From: an uncultured Pelagibacteraceae bacterium
Lineage (GTDB): Bacteria; Pseudomonadota; Alphaproteobacteria; Pelagibacterales; AG-422-B15
Direction of reading: 5' to 3'
Length of the DNA: 64,000 nucleotides
Assembly (NCBI GenBank): GCA_902518955.1
Contig: CABYIR010000003.1
Coordinates: forward strand, 1 to 64,000
Shown: one piece after another, positions 18,822 to 30,813 of the stretch
Numbering within the stretch: the first letter of the stretch is position 1
Layout: every line of letters starts with the position of its first letter
Notes under the pieces: model-generated
Database searches by the model: none
What the model was told of the DNA's origin: nothing
What the model saw: only the letters and a program-made list of their open reading frames with translations
Program-made: the position numbers and the translations under genes

Positions 18822-20744
18822 TTAGATAACGAAAATAAAATAAGTAATTAGAAAAGATAAGCCAATTAAAATTGAAAATGCATAATGATAAATAAAGCCT
18901 GTTTGAATACTTCTTGCTTTTTCAGATATTTTTAAAACCATACTAGCGATACCATTAGGACCGAAGCCATCGATAAAGTAGTCATCAACTATTTTCCAGA
19001 AAAATTTACCAATACTCCTTGCAGGGATAACAAAAATATAATTATAAAGTTCATCAAAATACCATTTATTAAGTAAGAATTTATACAAAGGCTCATTTAA
19101 AGAGGCAACGGCAGCTGGTATTCTTGTATTCTTTAAGTACATGTACCAAGCGATAATAAAGCCAAGAATACCAAGCATTGCAGGGAGATAGTATATTAAG
19201 AAAGGTATATGGTGATGCTCATGATAATGAATGGCAATTGAATGACTCCAAAATTCAACGCTCGCTCCTCCAATGAAATATGACTTAAAAATATATCCAA
19301 AAGATAGGGCACCAATTGCAAGAATAAATAAAGGTATTAGCATTACATACGGTGACTCATGAACTTCTCTAAATTTCTGCTCTTCCATTCTGGTGTTTCC
19401 GTTGAATGTAAGGAACATCAACCTCCAAGAATAAAATGATGTCATGACAACGCCCAACGTTCCTAAAAAATATGCATAATTGGAAAACATGGCATCAGAT
19501 AAGTATGCCGCTTCTATTATGGCATCCTTTGAATAAAATCCAGATGTGAATGGGAAACCCATCAAGGAAATAGTACCAATTACCATCATGGCGTGTGTTA
19601 ATGGGGTAAAGATATATATTCCACCCATCTTTCTTATATCTTGTTCTTCATGAACAGAATGTATTACCGAACCAGCACCTAAAAAGAGCAATGCTTTGAA
19701 AAATGCATGAGTAAATAAATGGAACATCGCAGCACCGTAAGCGCCTAAACCTGCTGCAAAAAACATATAGCCCAATTGACTGCAAGTTGAGTATGCGATT
19801 ACTCGCTTAATATCATTTTGAACTAGGCCAATTGTGGCAGCAAAAAAAGCTGTGGATGCGCCCACTAAAGTTACAAACGAGGAGGCTTCCACTGATAGAT
19901 CAAAGAGAGGGGAACATCTAACTACTAAGAATACGCCAGCCGTGACCATCGTAGCGGCATGGATTAAAGCTGATACAGGGGTAGGTCCTTCCATTGCATC
20001 TGGTAACCATGTATGAAGGAATAATTGTGCTGATTTTCCCATGGCACCAATAAATAAAAGAAAGCAAATTAATGTAATTGCATTAATATCGTATCCAATG
20101 AAGTTAAAATTTGTTTCATCAAATTTATCTACATTTTCAAAAACAACTTGATAATCAATAGAACCAAAAACCATATAAATTGTAAAGATACCAAGAGCTA
20201 AACCAAAATCTCCTATACGATTAACAATGAATGCTTTAATTGCCGCTGCATTTGCAGAAGGTTTTTTGTACCAGTAGCCAATAAGAAGATATGATGCAAG
20301 ACCAACACCCTCCCAACCAAAAAATAATTGTAAGAAATTATCTGCTGTAACAAGCATTATCATTGCAAATGTAAACAATGATAAATATCCCATAAATCTT
20401 GGTTTACTATCGTCATGAGACATATAGCCAATTGAATAGATATGAACTAGAGCTGAAACAGAAGTTATAACAACAAGCATTACTCTTGTTACGGCATCAA
20501 TATACAAAGACCAGTTTACAGAAAGATCACCTGATGTGATCCAAGTAAATAAAGTAAACTTATATACTTGGGGGTCTGATAGATTAATAACAAATAAATA
20601 AAATGATAAAATCGCTGAAATTGTAATAAATAAAGACGTAACAGTTTGAGTGATACGATCTATTGTTTGGTCACTCTTAAAGAAAGAAAATAAACAAGAA
20701 ATAATAAAACCAAAAAGAGGCAAAAGAACAATCGAGTGAATCAT
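18822..20744 (-). CDS. nuoL: NADH-quinone oxidoreductase subunit L
   Basis: Largest antiporter-like subunit of complex I, with the long lateral C-terminal helix. At 640 aa it has the motifs LLIGYWYKKPSANAAAIKAF, QLFLHTWLPDAMEGPTPVSA, LIHAATMVTAGVFLVVR and KRVIAYSTCSQLGYM. The C-terminal region (residues ~540-640) contains the amphipathic helix and a final membrane anchor. A normal member of the family. Confidence 0.97.
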   Translation of the reverse strand: MIHSIVLLPLFGFIISCLFSFFKSDQTIDRITQTVTSLFITISAILSFYLFVINLSDPQVYKFTLFTWITSGDLSVNWSLYIDAVTRVMLVVITSVSALVHIYSIGYMSHDDSKPRFMGYLSLFTFAMIMLVTADNFLQLFFGWEGVGLASYLLIGYWYKKPSANAAAIKAFIVNRIGDFGLALGIFTIYMVFGSIDYQVVFENVDKFDETNFNFIGYDINAITLICFLLFIGAMGKSAQLFLHTWLPDAMEGPTPVSALIHAATMVTAGVFLVVRCSPLFDLSVEASSFVTLVGASTAFFAATIGLVQNDIKRVIAYSTCSQLGYMFFAAGLGAYGAAMFHLFTHAFFKALLFLGAGSVIHSVHEEQDIRKMGGIYIFTPLTHAMMVIGTISLMGFPFTSGFYSKDAIIEAAYLSDAMFSNYAYFLGTLGVVMTSFYSWRLMFLTFNGNTRMEEQKFREVHESPYVMLIPLFILAIGALSFGYIFKSYFIGGASVEFWSHSIAIHYHEHHHIPFLIYYLPAMLGILGFIIAWYMYLKNTRIPAAVASLNEPLYKFLLNKWYFDELYNYIFVIPARSIGKFFWKIVDDYFIDGFGPNGIASMVLKISEKARSIQTGFIYHYAFSILIGLSFLITYFIFVI

Positions 20745-20751
20745 TATAGCA

Positions 20752-21057
20752 TCATCCTTTCAAGCTATTGATTTTCTCAATTTCAATAGTTCCGGCATTT
20801 CTATTATAGATCACCAATATTGCTAAACCTATTGCGGCTTCAGCGGCAGCAACAGTTAAAACAAATAAAGAAATTATTTGTCCTGTAAGATCGCCTAAGA
20901 AATATGAAAAAGAAACTAGATTGATATTAACTGATAGAAGAATGATCTCGATTGACATTAATATAATTATTACGTTTTTTCTGTTGAGAAAAATACCAAT
21001 AACACCGATGCTAAAAAGAAGTGCTGACAATATTAAAAACTGATTTAATTCAATCAT
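20752..21057 (-). CDS. nuoK: NADH-quinone oxidoreductase subunit K
   Basis: Small three-helix membrane subunit of complex I. In 101 aa it carries the conserved buried glutamates in [15 protein letters not shown] (~residues 35-49) and in [13 protein letters not shown] (~69-81). It starts at the same base where nuoJ ends and is 7 nt before nuoL. Confidence 0.97.
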   Translation of the reverse strand: MIELNQFLILSALLFSIGVIGIFLNRKNVIIILMSIEIILLSVNINLVSFSYFLGDLTGQIISLFVLTVAAAEAAIGLAILVIYNRNAGTIEIEKINSLKG

Positions 21058-21677
21058 TATATATCAACTCCTTCATTTGATTTAGGATCGACCATCGTTA
21101 TGGTTGATTTATAATTACGATCTAATTGAGATTGGATTGACTGTCTTTTTACGCCCTCACGAGTCCTTAAAGTCAAGACAATTGAACCAATCATTGCAAC
21201 AAGTAAAATAATGCCAGAAAGTTGAAAATATAAAATATAATCTGTGTATAGGATGGACCCAATAGCCTCTGTATTTGTTAAATTTTCAAATTTTATCATT
21301 GGATTAACTAAGATTTGTATATTTGAGAGATCAAATTTGGTATTAATGAGAACTATAATTAGTTCAGATATAAAAACCACACCAACAAAAAATCCAATTG
21401 GTAAATATTGAAGAATATTATTCTTATCGAGGCTTATTTTAAAATCTAACATCATAACAACAAATAAAAATAAAACTGCGACAGCTCCTACATAAACGAT
21501 AATTAAAATCATTGCCAGAAACTCAGCATGTAAAATTATAAAAAGCCCTGCGCCATTAAAGAATGTCAAAATTAAAAATAATACTGAATGAACAGGATTT
21601 TTTGAGGTAATCACCATCAAAGAAGAAAGGAGAATAACAGTTGAAAATATATAAAATGATAACAAGGATGCTGTCAT
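21057..21677 (-). CDS. nuoJ: NADH-quinone oxidoreductase subunit J
   Basis: Membrane subunit of complex I near the quinone site. The 206 aa protein has five hydrophobic helices, with the conserved [27 protein letters not shown] run (residues ~30-56; in parts [15 protein letters not shown] and HAEFLAM) and [18 protein letters not shown]. The polar C-terminal tail (~30 residues) is normal for alphaproteobacteria. Confidence 0.96.
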   Translation of the reverse strand: MTASLLSFYIFSTVILLSSLMVITSKNPVHSVLFLILTFFNGAGLFIILHAEFLAMILIIVYVGAVAVLFLFVVMMLDFKISLDKNNILQYLPIGFFVGVVFISELIIVLINTKFDLSNIQILVNPMIKFENLTNTEAIGSILYTDYILYFQLSGIILLVAMIGSIVLTLRTREGVKRQSIQSQLDRNYKSTITMVDPKSNEGVDI

Positions 21678-21680
21678 TTT

Positions 21681-22166
21681 CTATCTATACTCCGCATTTT
21701 TTTTTAGATTTTCGGCAATTGCGCTTTCCCACTTATCACCATTATCTAAGAGCTTTTCTTTTGTATAATAAAGTTCTTTTCTAGTTTCAGTGGAAAATTC
21801 AAAATTTGGTCCTTGAACAATTGCATCTACCGGACATGATTCTTCACATAAACCACAATAAATACATTTTACCATATCAATATCATATCTAGTTGTTCTT
21901 CTCGTTCCATCATCTCGAGGTTCAGATTCAATAGTTATGGCCTGAGCTGGACAAACTGCCTCACATAATTTGCATCCAATGCAACGTTCTTCACCACTTG
22001 GGTATCGCCTCAAAGCATGTTCTCCTCTAAACCTTGGGCTTAATTTTCCACGTTCGTAAGGGTAGTTTAATGTGGCTTTCTTTTTGAAGAAATATTTCTG
22101 CGCTAATATGTAAGCCTTAACAAAATCAATGAGCAGAAAAGATTTTATAAAATTAATAATTTTCAT
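21681..22166 (-). CDS. nuoI: NADH-quinone oxidoreductase subunit I
   Basis: Peripheral-arm ferredoxin-like subunit carrying clusters N6a and N6b. The two motifs [15 protein letters not shown] (~residues 62-76) and [15 protein letters not shown] (~101-115) give eight cysteines for two [4Fe-4S] clusters. [16 protein letters not shown] precedes the first. At 161 aa it matches the mitochondrial-type subunit. It overlaps nuoH by 4 nt. Confidence 0.97.
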   Translation of the reverse strand: MKIINFIKSFLLIDFVKAYILAQKYFFKKKATLNYPYERGKLSPRFRGEHALRRYPSGEERCIGCKLCEAVCPAQAITIESEPRDDGTRRTTRYDIDMVKCIYCGLCEESCPVDAIVQGPNFEFSTETRKELYYTKEKLLDNGDKWESAIAENLKKNAEYR

Positions 22167-23179
22167 GAAAATACAGGAGCTAGATTGAAGAAAAATAAAA
22201 CACTAGAGGTAACTACAACAGCTAATAATGAAAGTGGTAAAAATACTTTCCAACCAAGTCTCATTAATTGATCATATCGATACCGTGGAACAAAGGCTTT
22301 GACCATCGATATCATATAAAAAATTACCATCATCTTAACTAAAAACCATATAAAACCAGGTATGAGGTTGAATGGAGCTACATCAATTGGTGGATACCAT
22401 CCGCCAAAGAACATGATGGTCATCATTGCACACATCAGCAAGATATTTATGTACTCACCTAGAAAAAAGAGAAGAAATGGCATGGCAGAATATTCTGTTT
22501 GATAGCCGGCTACAAGCTCGGATTCTGCTTCAGGTAAATCGAATGGTGGTCTGTTTGTTTCCGCAAGTGCTGAAATAAAAAAAACAACAAACATTGGGAA
22601 CAATGGAATAAAAAACCAAATATTTTTTTGAGCATAAACAATTTCTGAGAGGTTTAGAGAACCAACGCACATTAATACTGTTACTATTACAAATCCTATA
22701 GATACCTCATATGAAACCATTTGAGCTGCAGATCGTAACGCTCCTAAAAAGGGGTATTTACTATTTGATGCCCAACCAGCCATCAGGATTCCATAAACAC
22801 CTAAAGAGCTCATAGCAAATATATATAAAACTCCAACATTTATATCAGATAAAACAATATTTTCTTGAATAGGAATAACTGCCCAAGCTGCTATTGCTAA
22901 CGTCGAAGTTAATATTGGTGCAATAAAATAAATAGTTTTATCAGATCCATCTGGAATAATGATTTCTTTAAATAAAAACTTTAATCCATCGGCTGGTATT
23001 TGAAATAAACCAAAAGGTCCAACTACATTTGGTCCCTTTCTTTTTTGAACAGCTGCCCATATTTTTCTATCCGCAAATAAAACGATGACTACGCCTAAAA
23101 GCAATGGAACAAAAATAAGGAGGCAGAGACCAACAATAAAAAATAAATGAAGAAGGTTCTCAGAAATGAGAGCTATCAT
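22163..23179 (-). CDS. nuoH: NADH-quinone oxidoreductase subunit H
   Basis: Membrane subunit forming much of the quinone-binding cavity and linking the two arms of complex I. At 338 aa with eight or nine helices it shows the signature [19 protein letters not shown] (~residues 47-65), the [19 protein letters not shown] loop and the conserved [12 protein letters not shown] near the C-terminus. Confidence 0.97.
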   Translation of the reverse strand: MIALISENLLHLFFIVGLCLLIFVPLLLGVVIVLFADRKIWAAVQKRKGPNVVGPFGLFQIPADGLKFLFKEIIIPDGSDKTIYFIAPILTSTLAIAAWAVIPIQENIVLSDINVGVLYIFAMSSLGVYGILMAGWASNSKYPFLGALRSAAQMVSYEVSIGFVIVTVLMCVGSLNLSEIVYAQKNIWFFIPLFPMFVVFFISALAETNRPPFDLPEAESELVAGYQTEYSAMPFLLFFLGEYINILLMCAMMTIMFFGGWYPPIDVAPFNLIPGFIWFLVKMMVIFYMISMVKAFVPRYRYDQLMRLGWKVFLPLSLLAVVVTSSVLFFFNLAPVFS

Positions 23180-25233
23180 ATAGCTTTTCCATTTCTTAAC
23201 TCTTTACGAATTTGACTACATTCGGCCATAGTCTTAGATAATCTTGATATTGAGTCAGTTAAATAAAAATCTTTAATCAATGATCCAATTTCTTTATTAT
23301 CAAATGAGATTTTTGAAGCTTTGTTTGCAAGCAATCTTTTATAAGGCCTATCAGTAGATACTTGATTAAATAAATCTGGATATTGATTTTTAATTTTTTT
23401 ACGAACATCATCCAATGTCACAAAACCCCAATTCAAATTAAGCATTTCACTAATTTGATTAATAATTTTCCAATCAGTTTTTGCCTCACTTGGTGGAAAA
23501 CTTGCTTGATAGGCATATTGAAGTCTGCCTTCAGTATTAATATAAATTGCATCTTTTTCGGTGTAAGCTGCAGAAGGAAGAATTAAGTCTGCATTACTTG
23601 CGCCTCTATCACCATGTGAGCCCATATAAATAATTTTTGTGTTTTGAAATTTACTATAATCAATCTCATCCGCCCCAAATGAAAATAAAAGTTTTAAAGA
23701 CCCACTCTCTGCATCTGTATATATATCTTTTAGTGATCTGTTAGATTGATAACAGCCCATATCTAACGCACCAATTCTTGACGCTGATAATTGAAGAGTA
23801 TTTACACCGTTCCATGAGGAATCTATAAAAGAATATTGATGAACAATATCTTCTATTAGTGAATAAGCATTAAGACTATCATCACGATTTAATACTGATT
23901 GACCAATAATAATCATTGGCTTTTTTGCTTTGCCTAGAGTCTTACAAAAATTATTTTCACCATCAGAAATAGATTTTAAGATATTCAGGTCATTTCCTAA
24001 ATGTTTATAATCAAAAGTAAGGTCAAATTTTTCACCAATCAATCCAATAGGAATATTATTATTCAATAAGTGCTTTCGTATTCGAGTATTTATTATTGGA
24101 GCTTCTTCTCTGACATTGCTACCGATTATTAATATACAGTCACTTTCCTCAATTCCATTAATTGTTGAATTAAATAGATATTGAGAACGATCTGAATATG
24201 GAAGCCTCACCCCTTCTTGCCTACATTCAATTTTTTTAATATTTAATGACTCTGAAAGTTGTTTAATTAAATATGATGTTTCAAGATCAATGAAATCTCC
24301 CACAAGAAAAGCAATTTCATCAGGTTTGTGATTTTTCATAAATGACAAACACTCATTTAACGCATTATCCCAATCAGTGGCGTTCAGATTTTTATCATGT
24401 CTTACATAAGGGGTATCTAGCCTCTGATTCAGTAAACCATCACAAGCATATCTGGATTTATCAGAGATCCATTCTTCATTAATGTCTTCATTCAACCGTG
24501 GAAGTATTCGCTTAACTTTCCATCCATAAGTATCAACTCTTATATTTGAGCCCACTGCATCCATGACATCGATTGTTTCAGTTTTTTTTAGTTCCCAAGG
24601 TCTTGCTTCAAATTGATAAGGTTTTGATGTTAGTGCTCCCACAGGACAGAGATCAATAACGTTTGCTGACATTTCAGAGTCAATCGACTTTTCGAGATAG
24701 GTAGTAATTTCCATATTCTCACCACGATTTACCGCACCTATTTCTTCAACACCAGCAACTTCCTCTGAAAACCGAATGCATCTGGTACAATGAATGCATC
24801 GTGTCATATATGTTTTGATCAAAGGACCCATATATTTTTCCTCGACTGAACGTTTGTTTAAATCGAATCTTGATTTACCTGAGCCATAAGCAACAGTTTG
24901 GTCTTGTAGATCACACTCTCCACCTTGATCACATACGGGACAATCTAAAGGGTGATTGATTAACAAAAACTCCATAACACCTTCTCTAGCTTTTTTTACT
25001 TTTTGTGTATTGGTATGAATTGACATTCCCTCATTTACCGGCATAGCACAAGATGCTACAGGCTTGGGGGATCCTTCTACATCGACAAGACACATTCGAC
25101 AATTTCCCGCAATAGACAAGCGATCATGGTAACAGAATCTAGGTATCTCTTTCCCAGCCTCCTCGCACGCTTGAAGTATTGTCATATCATCACGAACTTC
25201 TATTTCTGTTCCATCAACTTTTACTTTTGCCAT
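23176..25233 (-). CDS. nuoG: NADH-quinone oxidoreductase subunit G
   Basis: Largest peripheral subunit, carrying clusters N1b, N4 and N5. The N-terminal ferredoxin domain has [15 protein letters not shown] and a further Cys at SCAMPV. Next come [17 protein letters not shown] (~residues 93-109; His-Cys3 cluster N5) and [15 protein letters not shown] (~137-151; N4). The remaining ~450 residues are the molybdopterin-oxidoreductase-like domain, here without cofactor function. At 685 aa it is the short mitochondrial-type form. Confidence 0.97.
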   Translation of the reverse strand: MAKVKVDGTEIEVRDDMTILQACEEAGKEIPRFCYHDRLSIAGNCRMCLVDVEGSPKPVASCAMPVNEGMSIHTNTQKVKKAREGVMEFLLINHPLDCPVCDQGGECDLQDQTVAYGSGKSRFDLNKRSVEEKYMGPLIKTYMTRCIHCTRCIRFSEEVAGVEEIGAVNRGENMEITTYLEKSIDSEMSANVIDLCPVGALTSKPYQFEARPWELKKTETIDVMDAVGSNIRVDTYGWKVKRILPRLNEDINEEWISDKSRYACDGLLNQRLDTPYVRHDKNLNATDWDNALNECLSFMKNHKPDEIAFLVGDFIDLETSYLIKQLSESLNIKKIECRQEGVRLPYSDRSQYLFNSTINGIEESDCILIIGSNVREEAPIINTRIRKHLLNNNIPIGLIGEKFDLTFDYKHLGNDLNILKSISDGENNFCKTLGKAKKPMIIIGQSVLNRDDSLNAYSLIEDIVHQYSFIDSSWNGVNTLQLSASRIGALDMGCYQSNRSLKDIYTDAESGSLKLLFSFGADEIDYSKFQNTKIIYMGSHGDRGASNADLILPSAAYTEKDAIYINTEGRLQYAYQASFPPSEAKTDWKIINQISEMLNLNWGFVTLDDVRKKIKNQYPDLFNQVSTDRPYKRLLANKASKISFDNKEIGSLIKDFYLTDSISRLSKTMAECSQIRKELRNGKAI

Positions 25234-26504
25234 TACGCTGCTCTAATTTTTTTTATTAACTGCTCTTCTATTTCATCTCTAAAATGTCTGAATAAACCTT
25301 GAATTGGCCATGCTGCAGCATCACCTAGTGCGCAAATCGTATGACCTTCAACCTGCTTTGTAACATCTAGTAATCGATCAATTTCACCGGGGCTGGCTTC
25401 ACCTGCTGCAATTTTTTCCATCATCCTCCACATCCATCCAGTGCCCTCTCTACAAGGAGTACATTGACCACAACTTTCATGCTTATAAAATCTAGATATT
25501 CGAGCTATTGCTTTTACAAGATCTGTTGATTGATCCATAACAATCACAGCTGCTGTTCCTAAGCCACTCTTTACAGAAGACAGCGAGTCAAAATCCATCG
25601 AAATATTGTCACAAACTGACTTTGGTATCATTGGAACTGAGGATCCACCTGGAATAATAGCTTTTAAATTATTCCAACCACCTCTCACGCCCCCAGCATG
25701 CTTTTCTATAAGCTCTTTTAAAGGTATGCCCATTTCTTCTTCAATATTACACGGAGTATTTACGTGTCCTGATATACAGAAGACTTTCGTACCGGTATTT
25801 TTAGTTTTCCCAAGAGAACTAAACCAAGATCCACCTCTGCGTAATATTGTTGGTACAACGGCTATCGTTTCAACATTGTTAACTGTTGTCGGTGACCCAT
25901 ATAAGCCTTTATTAGCTGGGAAAGGAGGCTTAAGCCTTGGTTGGCCTTTTTTCCCTTCAAGACTTTCAAGGAGAGCTGTTTCTTCACCACAAATATACGC
26001 TCCAGCTCCTCTATGGAGATAAATATTAAAATCCCATCCTGAGTTGCACGCGTTCTTTCCAATAAGACCAGCCTCATATGCCTCATCAATTGCTTTTTGT
26101 AAGACAATACTCTCGTTGAAATATTCACCTCGAATATAAATATAACAATCGTGTGAATTCATTGCAAAACCAGCCAGTAGACATCCTTCAAGAAGTTTAT
26201 GAGGTTCGTTTCTAATCATATCTCTATCTTTACAGGTACCAGGTTCTGACTCATCAGCATTCACAACTAAATAATTATTTTTGTTTGCGTCCTTTGGCAT
26301 GAAAGACCATTTTAAACCCGTAGGAAAACCTGCACCACCTCGACCACGTAGCTCAGATTTTTTTACTTCGTCTATTATCCAATCTGATCCTTTTTTAATA
26401 AAATTACTGGTCTGATCCCAATCTCCTCGAGACCGAGCTTCTCTAAGAGAATAAGATTGATCCCCAAACAAATTAGTAAAAATTTTATCTTTAGCTTTTA
26501 ACAT
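25233..26504 (-). CDS. nuoF: NADH-quinone oxidoreductase subunit F
   Basis: NADH- and FMN-binding subunit with cluster N3. [18 protein letters not shown] (~residues 53-70) binds FMN and [23 protein letters not shown] is the second family block, and [16 protein letters not shown] (~343-358) plus a later Cys ([13 protein letters not shown]) supply the [4Fe-4S] ligands. At 423 aa it is full length. It overlaps nuoE by 14 nt. Confidence 0.97.
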   Translation of the reverse strand: MLKAKDKIFTNLFGDQSYSLREARSRGDWDQTSNFIKKGSDWIIDEVKKSELRGRGGAGFPTGLKWSFMPKDANKNNYLVVNADESEPGTCKDRDMIRNEPHKLLEGCLLAGFAMNSHDCYIYIRGEYFNESIVLQKAIDEAYEAGLIGKNACNSGWDFNIYLHRGAGAYICGEETALLESLEGKKGQPRLKPPFPANKGLYGSPTTVNNVETIAVVPTILRRGGSWFSSLGKTKNTGTKVFCISGHVNTPCNIEEEMGIPLKELIEKHAGGVRGGWNNLKAIIPGGSSVPMIPKSVCDNISMDFDSLSSVKSGLGTAAVIVMDQSTDLVKAIARISRFYKHESCGQCTPCREGTGWMWRMMEKIAAGEASPGEIDRLLDVTKQVEGHTICALGDAAAWPIQGLFRHFRDEIEEQLIKKIRAA

Positions 26505-27051
26505 ATTCCTCCGCTCTTGAACCTTTGCGCCCTGTTTGAGACCCTATAGGAGATGGATTTCCATCAATAAATGACTGCAATACATTTTTTGTGTTTTCAT
26601 AGTTTAAGTCTTCATAAAAATCATCATTGATTTGAACTAAGGGTGCATTAACGCATGCTCCCAAACACTCCACTTCCATCCATGAAAATAATCCATCATT
26701 AGATAATTCATTTTGTTTTTCGGAAATAGTCTCTTTACATGCTTTTACCACTTCGTCGGAACCTTTTAACCAACAAGGTGTAGTAGTACATACTTGAACA
26801 AAGTATTTTCCGACTGGCGTTGTATAATACATTGAATAAAATGTAACTATTTCATAAACTTTTATGTAAGGCATCTCAAGATGTGAAGCCACATGCTCAA
26901 TAGCTGACTTGCTAAGCCAGCCACCATTTTGTCTCTGAGCAATATCTAGCAAAGCCATCACGGCACTTTGTTTTCGGTCTTCAGGATATTTACTGAGAGC
27001 AAACTTTACTTTATCTAAACTTTCAGCATTAAATAAAAATGTTTCAGTCAT
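26491..27051 (-). CDS. nuoE: NADH-quinone oxidoreductase subunit E
   Basis: Thioredoxin-fold subunit with the N1a [2Fe-2S] cluster. The ligands appear as [12 protein letters not shown] (~residues 86-97) and CLGACVNAP (~129-137). The N-terminal helical part contains [16 protein letters not shown]. At 186 aa it is close to the bacterial norm and lacks the long C-terminal extension seen in some rhizobial homologues. Confidence 0.96.
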   Translation of the reverse strand: MTETFLFNAESLDKVKFALSKYPEDRKQSAVMALLDIAQRQNGGWLSKSAIEHVASHLEMPYIKVYEIVTFYSMYYTTPVGKYFVQVCTTTPCWLKGSDEVVKACKETISEKQNELSNDGLFSWMEVECLGACVNAPLVQINDDFYEDLNYENTKNVLQSFIDGNPSPIGSQTGRKGSRAEEYVKS

Positions 27052-28224
27052 CTATCTATCAACTTCCCCAAACACAATTGCTAGAGAACCTAGTATCGCT
27101 GGGACATCTGCTAGTAAATGTCCTTTTGATAATAAATTGAATGCTTGTAAATGAGCAAATCCAGGAGCTCTAATTTTGCATCGATAAGGTCTGCTTGTAT
27201 TATCTGAAATTAAATATACTCCAAACTCTCCCTTTGGAGCCTCTACAGCTGAATAAATTTCACCTTCAGGAACATGAAAGCCTTCAGTAAAAAATTTAAA
27301 GTGATGAATAATAGCTTCCATTGACTCTTTCATCTCAGCCCGTTTTGGGGGAGCTATTTTAGTATCTCTATTAATGACTTCTCCACTAGGCATGTTGTTA
27401 ATGCACTGCGTCATAATCTTTACACTTTCTCTCATCTCATCCATTTGACATAAATAGCGATCATAACAATCACCATTTTTTCCAATTGGAACTTTAAAAT
27501 CAAAGTCTTCATAAGAGTCATAAGGTTGAGATCGTCTTAAATCCCATGGCACTCCAGATGCCCTAAGCACAAAACCACTAAAACCGTTATCAACAGCTTC
27601 TTCTTTTGAGATTTTGCCAATATCAACATTACGCTGCTTGAATATTCTATTTTCGGTAAGCAGTGTTTCCATATCATCAACAACTTTAGGAAATGATATA
27701 CAGAAATCATTTATCTTTTCTAGGAGTCCTTCTGGTAAGTCTTGATGAACACCTCCGGCTCTAAAATAATTTGCATGAAAACGAGAACCAGAGACTTCTT
27801 CATAAAAATCTAGAAGCTTTTCTCTTTCATCAAACCCCCAGGTAATAGGTGTCATTGCACCAACGTCCATGGCTGTTGTCGTTACATTTAATAAATGACT
27901 TAAAAGACGCCCAATCTCAGAAAAAAGAACTCTAATGTACTGACCTCTTTTGGGAACATCTACCTTCATTAACTTTTCAATTGCCAGAGCAAATGCATGC
28001 TCTTGGTTCATTGGCGCTACATAATCAAGACGATCAAAATATGGGATAGCTTGTAAATAAGTTTTGGTTTCAATTAGCTTTTCAGTGCCACGGTGTAAAA
28101 GACCGATATGAGGATCAGCTCTTTCAACAACTTCTCCATCGAGGTCAAGAATTAATCTTAGAACTCCGTGAGCAGCTGGATGAACAGGGCCAAAATTTAC
28201 AGTTACTGTTTTACTTTCCGCCAT
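27052..28224 (-). CDS. nuoD: NADH-quinone oxidoreductase subunit D
   Basis: 49-kDa-type subunit that forms the quinone site with NuoB. The start at 28224 gives [24 protein letters not shown], matching the family, with the Shine-Dalgarno AGGAGCAGGACCGCA then ATG. The longer frame from 28281 would add 19 residues read from the nuoC coding region, so I reject it. HPAAHG near the N-terminus, [12 protein letters not shown] and the C-terminal GDIP-like region ([18 protein letters not shown]) are intact. The start overlaps nuoC by 14 nt. Confidence 0.95.
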   Translation of the reverse strand: MAESKTVTVNFGPVHPAAHGVLRLILDLDGEVVERADPHIGLLHRGTEKLIETKTYLQAIPYFDRLDYVAPMNQEHAFALAIEKLMKVDVPKRGQYIRVLFSEIGRLLSHLLNVTTTAMDVGAMTPITWGFDEREKLLDFYEEVSGSRFHANYFRAGGVHQDLPEGLLEKINDFCISFPKVVDDMETLLTENRIFKQRNVDIGKISKEEAVDNGFSGFVLRASGVPWDLRRSQPYDSYEDFDFKVPIGKNGDCYDRYLCQMDEMRESVKIMTQCINNMPSGEVINRDTKIAPPKRAEMKESMEAIIHHFKFFTEGFHVPEGEIYSAVEAPKGEFGVYLISDNTSRPYRCKIRAPGFAHLQAFNLLSKGHLLADVPAILGSLAIVFGEVDR

Positions 28225-28810
28225 TGCGGTCCTGCTCCTCTTCTTTGTACTTAGTTCCTTCCCAAGGACTTTGAATATCAAAATGACGATAGTCTTGTTG
28301 TAGCTTTACAGGCTCATATACAATCTTCTTTTCAATTTCATTGTATCGAACTTCAACATTACCGCTCAAAGGGAAATCTTTTCTTAATGGATAACCTTCA
28401 AAACCATAGTCGGTAAGAATTCTCCTCAGATCTGGATGATCATTGAATTGGATTCCGTACATATCAAAAGCTTCTCTTTCAAACCAATTTGCACATGGGA
28501 ATACAGACGTAAGACTATCTATTGATGAACCTTCATCAATGTATACCTTAACTCGAGCTCTTAAATTATTTTTAAAACTTAATAAATGGTATACAACTTC
28601 AAACCTATTTTCTCTATCAGGATAATCAACGCCAGCAATATCTGTTAACTGTCGAAATTGACACTTTGAGCTATCTTTTAAAAACTGAAAGGTTGTAATT
28701 ATCTGTCTTGACTCAATAATAATCTCAATTTGATTATTGATAACTTTAACATCAATAGGATTTATTTTTTCACTAATAGTCTGAACGACTAAATCAATAG
28801 GACTGCTCAT
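28211..28810 (-). CDS. nuoC: NADH-quinone oxidoreductase subunit C
   Basis: 30-kDa-type peripheral subunit of complex I. The 199 aa protein has the signature [22 protein letters not shown] region (written here as [14 protein letters not shown] and [20 protein letters not shown]) near residues 108-140. It is a separate gene from nuoD, not the gammaproteobacterial nuoCD fusion. Confidence 0.96.
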   Translation of the reverse strand: MSSPIDLVVQTISEKINPIDVKVINNQIEIIIESRQIITTFQFLKDSSKCQFRQLTDIAGVDYPDRENRFEVVYHLLSFKNNLRARVKVYIDEGSSIDSLTSVFPCANWFEREAFDMYGIQFNDHPDLRRILTDYGFEGYPLRKDFPLSGNVEVRYNEIEKKIVYEPVKLQQDYRHFDIQSPWEGTKYKEEEQDRNGGK

Positions 28811-28814
28811 AAAC

Positions 28815-29336
28815 TTATCTAACTATGTTGCCTTCTCTACGTATTTTCTTTTGAAGTTGCAATATTCCATACATTAATGCCTCAGCTGTTGGTGGACATC
28901 CTGGAACATAAATATCAATTGGAACTATGCGATCACTTCCCCTTACAACTGAATATGAATAGTGGTAATACCCTCCACCATTAGCACAGCTTCCCATTGA
29001 AATTACATAACGAGGCTCAGCCATTTGGTCATAAGCTTTTCTTAGCGCAGGAGCCATCTTGTTAGTTAATGTTCCTGCAATAATCATAACATCAGCATGT
29101 CTAGGTGAAGCTCTTGGTGCTGCACCCATTCTCTCAACATCATATCGTGGTGTTCCAACGTGCATCATTTCAACGGCACAACATGCAAGTCCAAACGTCA
29201 TCCAATGCAATGAACCTGTTCTGGCCCAATTTATTAAGTTGTTTACGTTTGTTACAATAAAACCTTTATCTGAATATCGTTGTTTCAGATCTTCTAATTC
29301 TTGAGATCCAATCTCTGGTGTTGCAGCTATTGCCAT
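28815..29336 (-). CDS. nuoB: NADH-quinone oxidoreductase subunit B
   Basis: Carries the terminal N2 [4Fe-4S] cluster that reduces quinone. Cysteine ligands are visible as [10 protein letters not shown] (~residues 49-58; tandem Cys), [18 protein letters not shown] (~113-130) and [15 protein letters not shown] (~145-159). At 173 aa it is full length. It overlaps nuoA by 10 nt. Confidence 0.97.
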   Translation of the reverse strand: MAIAATPEIGSQELEDLKQRYSDKGFIVTNVNNLINWARTGSLHWMTFGLACCAVEMMHVGTPRYDVERMGAAPRASPRHADVMIIAGTLTNKMAPALRKAYDQMAEPRYVISMGSCANGGGYYHYSYSVVRGSDRIVPIDIYVPGCPPTAEALMYGILQLQKKIRREGNIVR

Positions 29337-29692
29337 TCAAGTGCCCCTTTCTTCCATTCGTATATAAAACCAATGGTTAAGACACCTAAGAAAAACATCA
29401 TAGAGAAAAATCCAAGTAATCCTAGATTTCCAAAGGTAATTGCCCAGGGAAACAAAAAGGTGACCTCAAGATCAAAAATAATAAATAGCAAAGTCACGAG
29501 ATAAAATCGAATATCGAATTTCATTCTAGAATCTCCAAATTGAGGAAATCCACTTTCAAAGGCATCGCTCTTTTCAGGATCAGGATTTCTTTTGGCAACA
29601 AGAAAATTTGCTAATATAAACAAACAACTAATAACCAGTGCAACAATTAGAAAAATTGCTAATGGAAGGTACTCAGCTAATATAAAGTTCAT
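29327..29692 (-). CDS. nuoA: NADH-quinone oxidoreductase subunit A
   Basis: Three-helix membrane subunit and first gene of the nuo operon. In 121 aa it carries [21 protein letters not shown] (cytoplasmic loop, ~residues 36-56; shown as [13 protein letters not shown]) and [12 protein letters not shown]. The 203-nt gap upstream (29693-29895), shared with a divergent gene, must hold the operon promoter. I do not see an unambiguous -35/-10 pair there. Confidence 0.95.
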   Translation of the reverse strand: MNFILAEYLPLAIFLIVALVISCLFILANFLVAKRNPDPEKSDAFESGFPQFGDSRMKFDIRFYLVTLLFIIFDLEVTFLFPWAITFGNLGLLGFFSMMFFLGVLTIGFIYEWKKGALEWQ

Positions 29693-29895
29693 AATCCTAA
29701 AGAGCTTTTAAACAATATATACACTTAAAAAAGTAAAAAAAAACAACGATATGCCTATTCAGATACGATTATTTGTGTATCATTTTAATGTAAAAATAAG
29801 ATTAATGAATTCAATTGGATGTGACAAAATAACATAATTTAAATTTAATTTAATAAATAAATTCAATAAGTTAATAAGTAAATTGGAGATGCTAC

Positions 29896-30813
29896 ATGAG
29901 TAATGACCTTAAACTTCTGGTTGATAACCTACATTTTTCAGAAGGGCCACGCTGGCATGATGGAAGGTTTTGGTACTCAGATTTCTATCAAAAAGCTGTT
30001 TTTTGTGTTGATGAGTCGGGAAGTGTTGAAAAAGTAGTTGATATACCAAACCAACCATCAGGTCTTGGATGGCTTCCAAACAATGATTTACTCATAGTGT
30101 CAATGCATGACCAAAAATTAATGAAATATAGCAATGGACAATTAACAGTCCATTCTGACTTATCACATCTTACACAATTCACCTGTAATGATATGGTCGT
30201 AGATAGAGATGGCCATGCCTACATTGGAAATTTTGGAACAACGCAACATAATGTAAATGTAAAACCAACTTGCTTAATTCATGTAACACCAGACGGTGTT
30301 GCGGATATTGCTGCAGAAAACTTAGAATTTCCAAATGGAACTGTAATTACACCTGATGGAAAGAGAATGATTTTAGGTGAAACCTATGCTGGTCGCTTAA
30401 CTTCATTTGATATTAGCAATGACAAGTCGCTTTCGAATAGAAAAGTATGGGCTCAAATGATGCCGTTACCCGTTTATTATTTTTCAAAAATTCAACGATT
30501 CTTTGGTGTAAGGGCAAAAGAGTCAACTTACAAAGTACGTGTCCCCGATGGAATTTGCTTAGACGAACAAATGGGCATATGGGTAGCTTCCCCTACTTCT
30601 ACTGAAGTATTTCGAGTTGAAGAGGGAGGAAAAATTACAGACTCAATTCAAACACCCAACAGAGCATTCGCATGCATGTTGGGAGGACAAGATCGAAAGA
30701 CCTTATACATTTCTACTGCTCAAGAATCTACTCCGGAAGTTGCTAGTCAAAATAAATTTGGAAAAATATACACAACACGCGTTGATATTCCTGGTGCTGG
30801 TTGGCCGGCATAA
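29896..30813 (+). CDS. SMP-30/gluconolaconase/LRE family protein (lactonase-like)
   Basis: A six-bladed beta-propeller of the SMP-30/gluconolactonase family, whose members hydrolyse sugar or other lactones with a divalent metal. The expected metal ligands are visible: Glu in FSEGPRWHDG (residue ~17), Asn in TCNDMVVD (~101), Asn in EFPNGTVITPDG (~149) and Asp in VPDGICLDE (~215). At 305 aa, without signal peptide, it is probably cytosolic. The substrate is unknown. The start has GGAG eight bases upstream. It is directly followed (0 nt) by a glutathione S-transferase gene, so the two are one transcript. Confidence 0.85.
   Translation: MSNDLKLLVDNLHFSEGPRWHDGRFWYSDFYQKAVFCVDESGSVEKVVDIPNQPSGLGWLPNNDLLIVSMHDQKLMKYSNGQLTVHSDLSHLTQFTCNDMVVDRDGHAYIGNFGTTQHNVNVKPTCLIHVTPDGVADIAAENLEFPNGTVITPDGKRMILGETYAGRLTSFDISNDKSLSNRKVWAQMMPLPVYYFSKIQRFFGVRAKESTYKVRVPDGICLDEQMGIWVASPTSTEVFRVEEGGKITDSIQTPNRAFACMLGGQDRKTLYISTAQESTPEVASQNKFGKIYTTRVDIPGAGWPA

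Noticed and set aside
25606-26022. 138-codon open frame on the plus strand
   Set aside because: It lies fully antisense to the conserved nuoF gene and resembles no protein; it is a shadow frame.
28225-28281. 19-residue N-terminal extension of NuoD
   Set aside because: These codons lie inside nuoC, and the downstream ATG has a proper ribosome-binding site and the family N-terminus.
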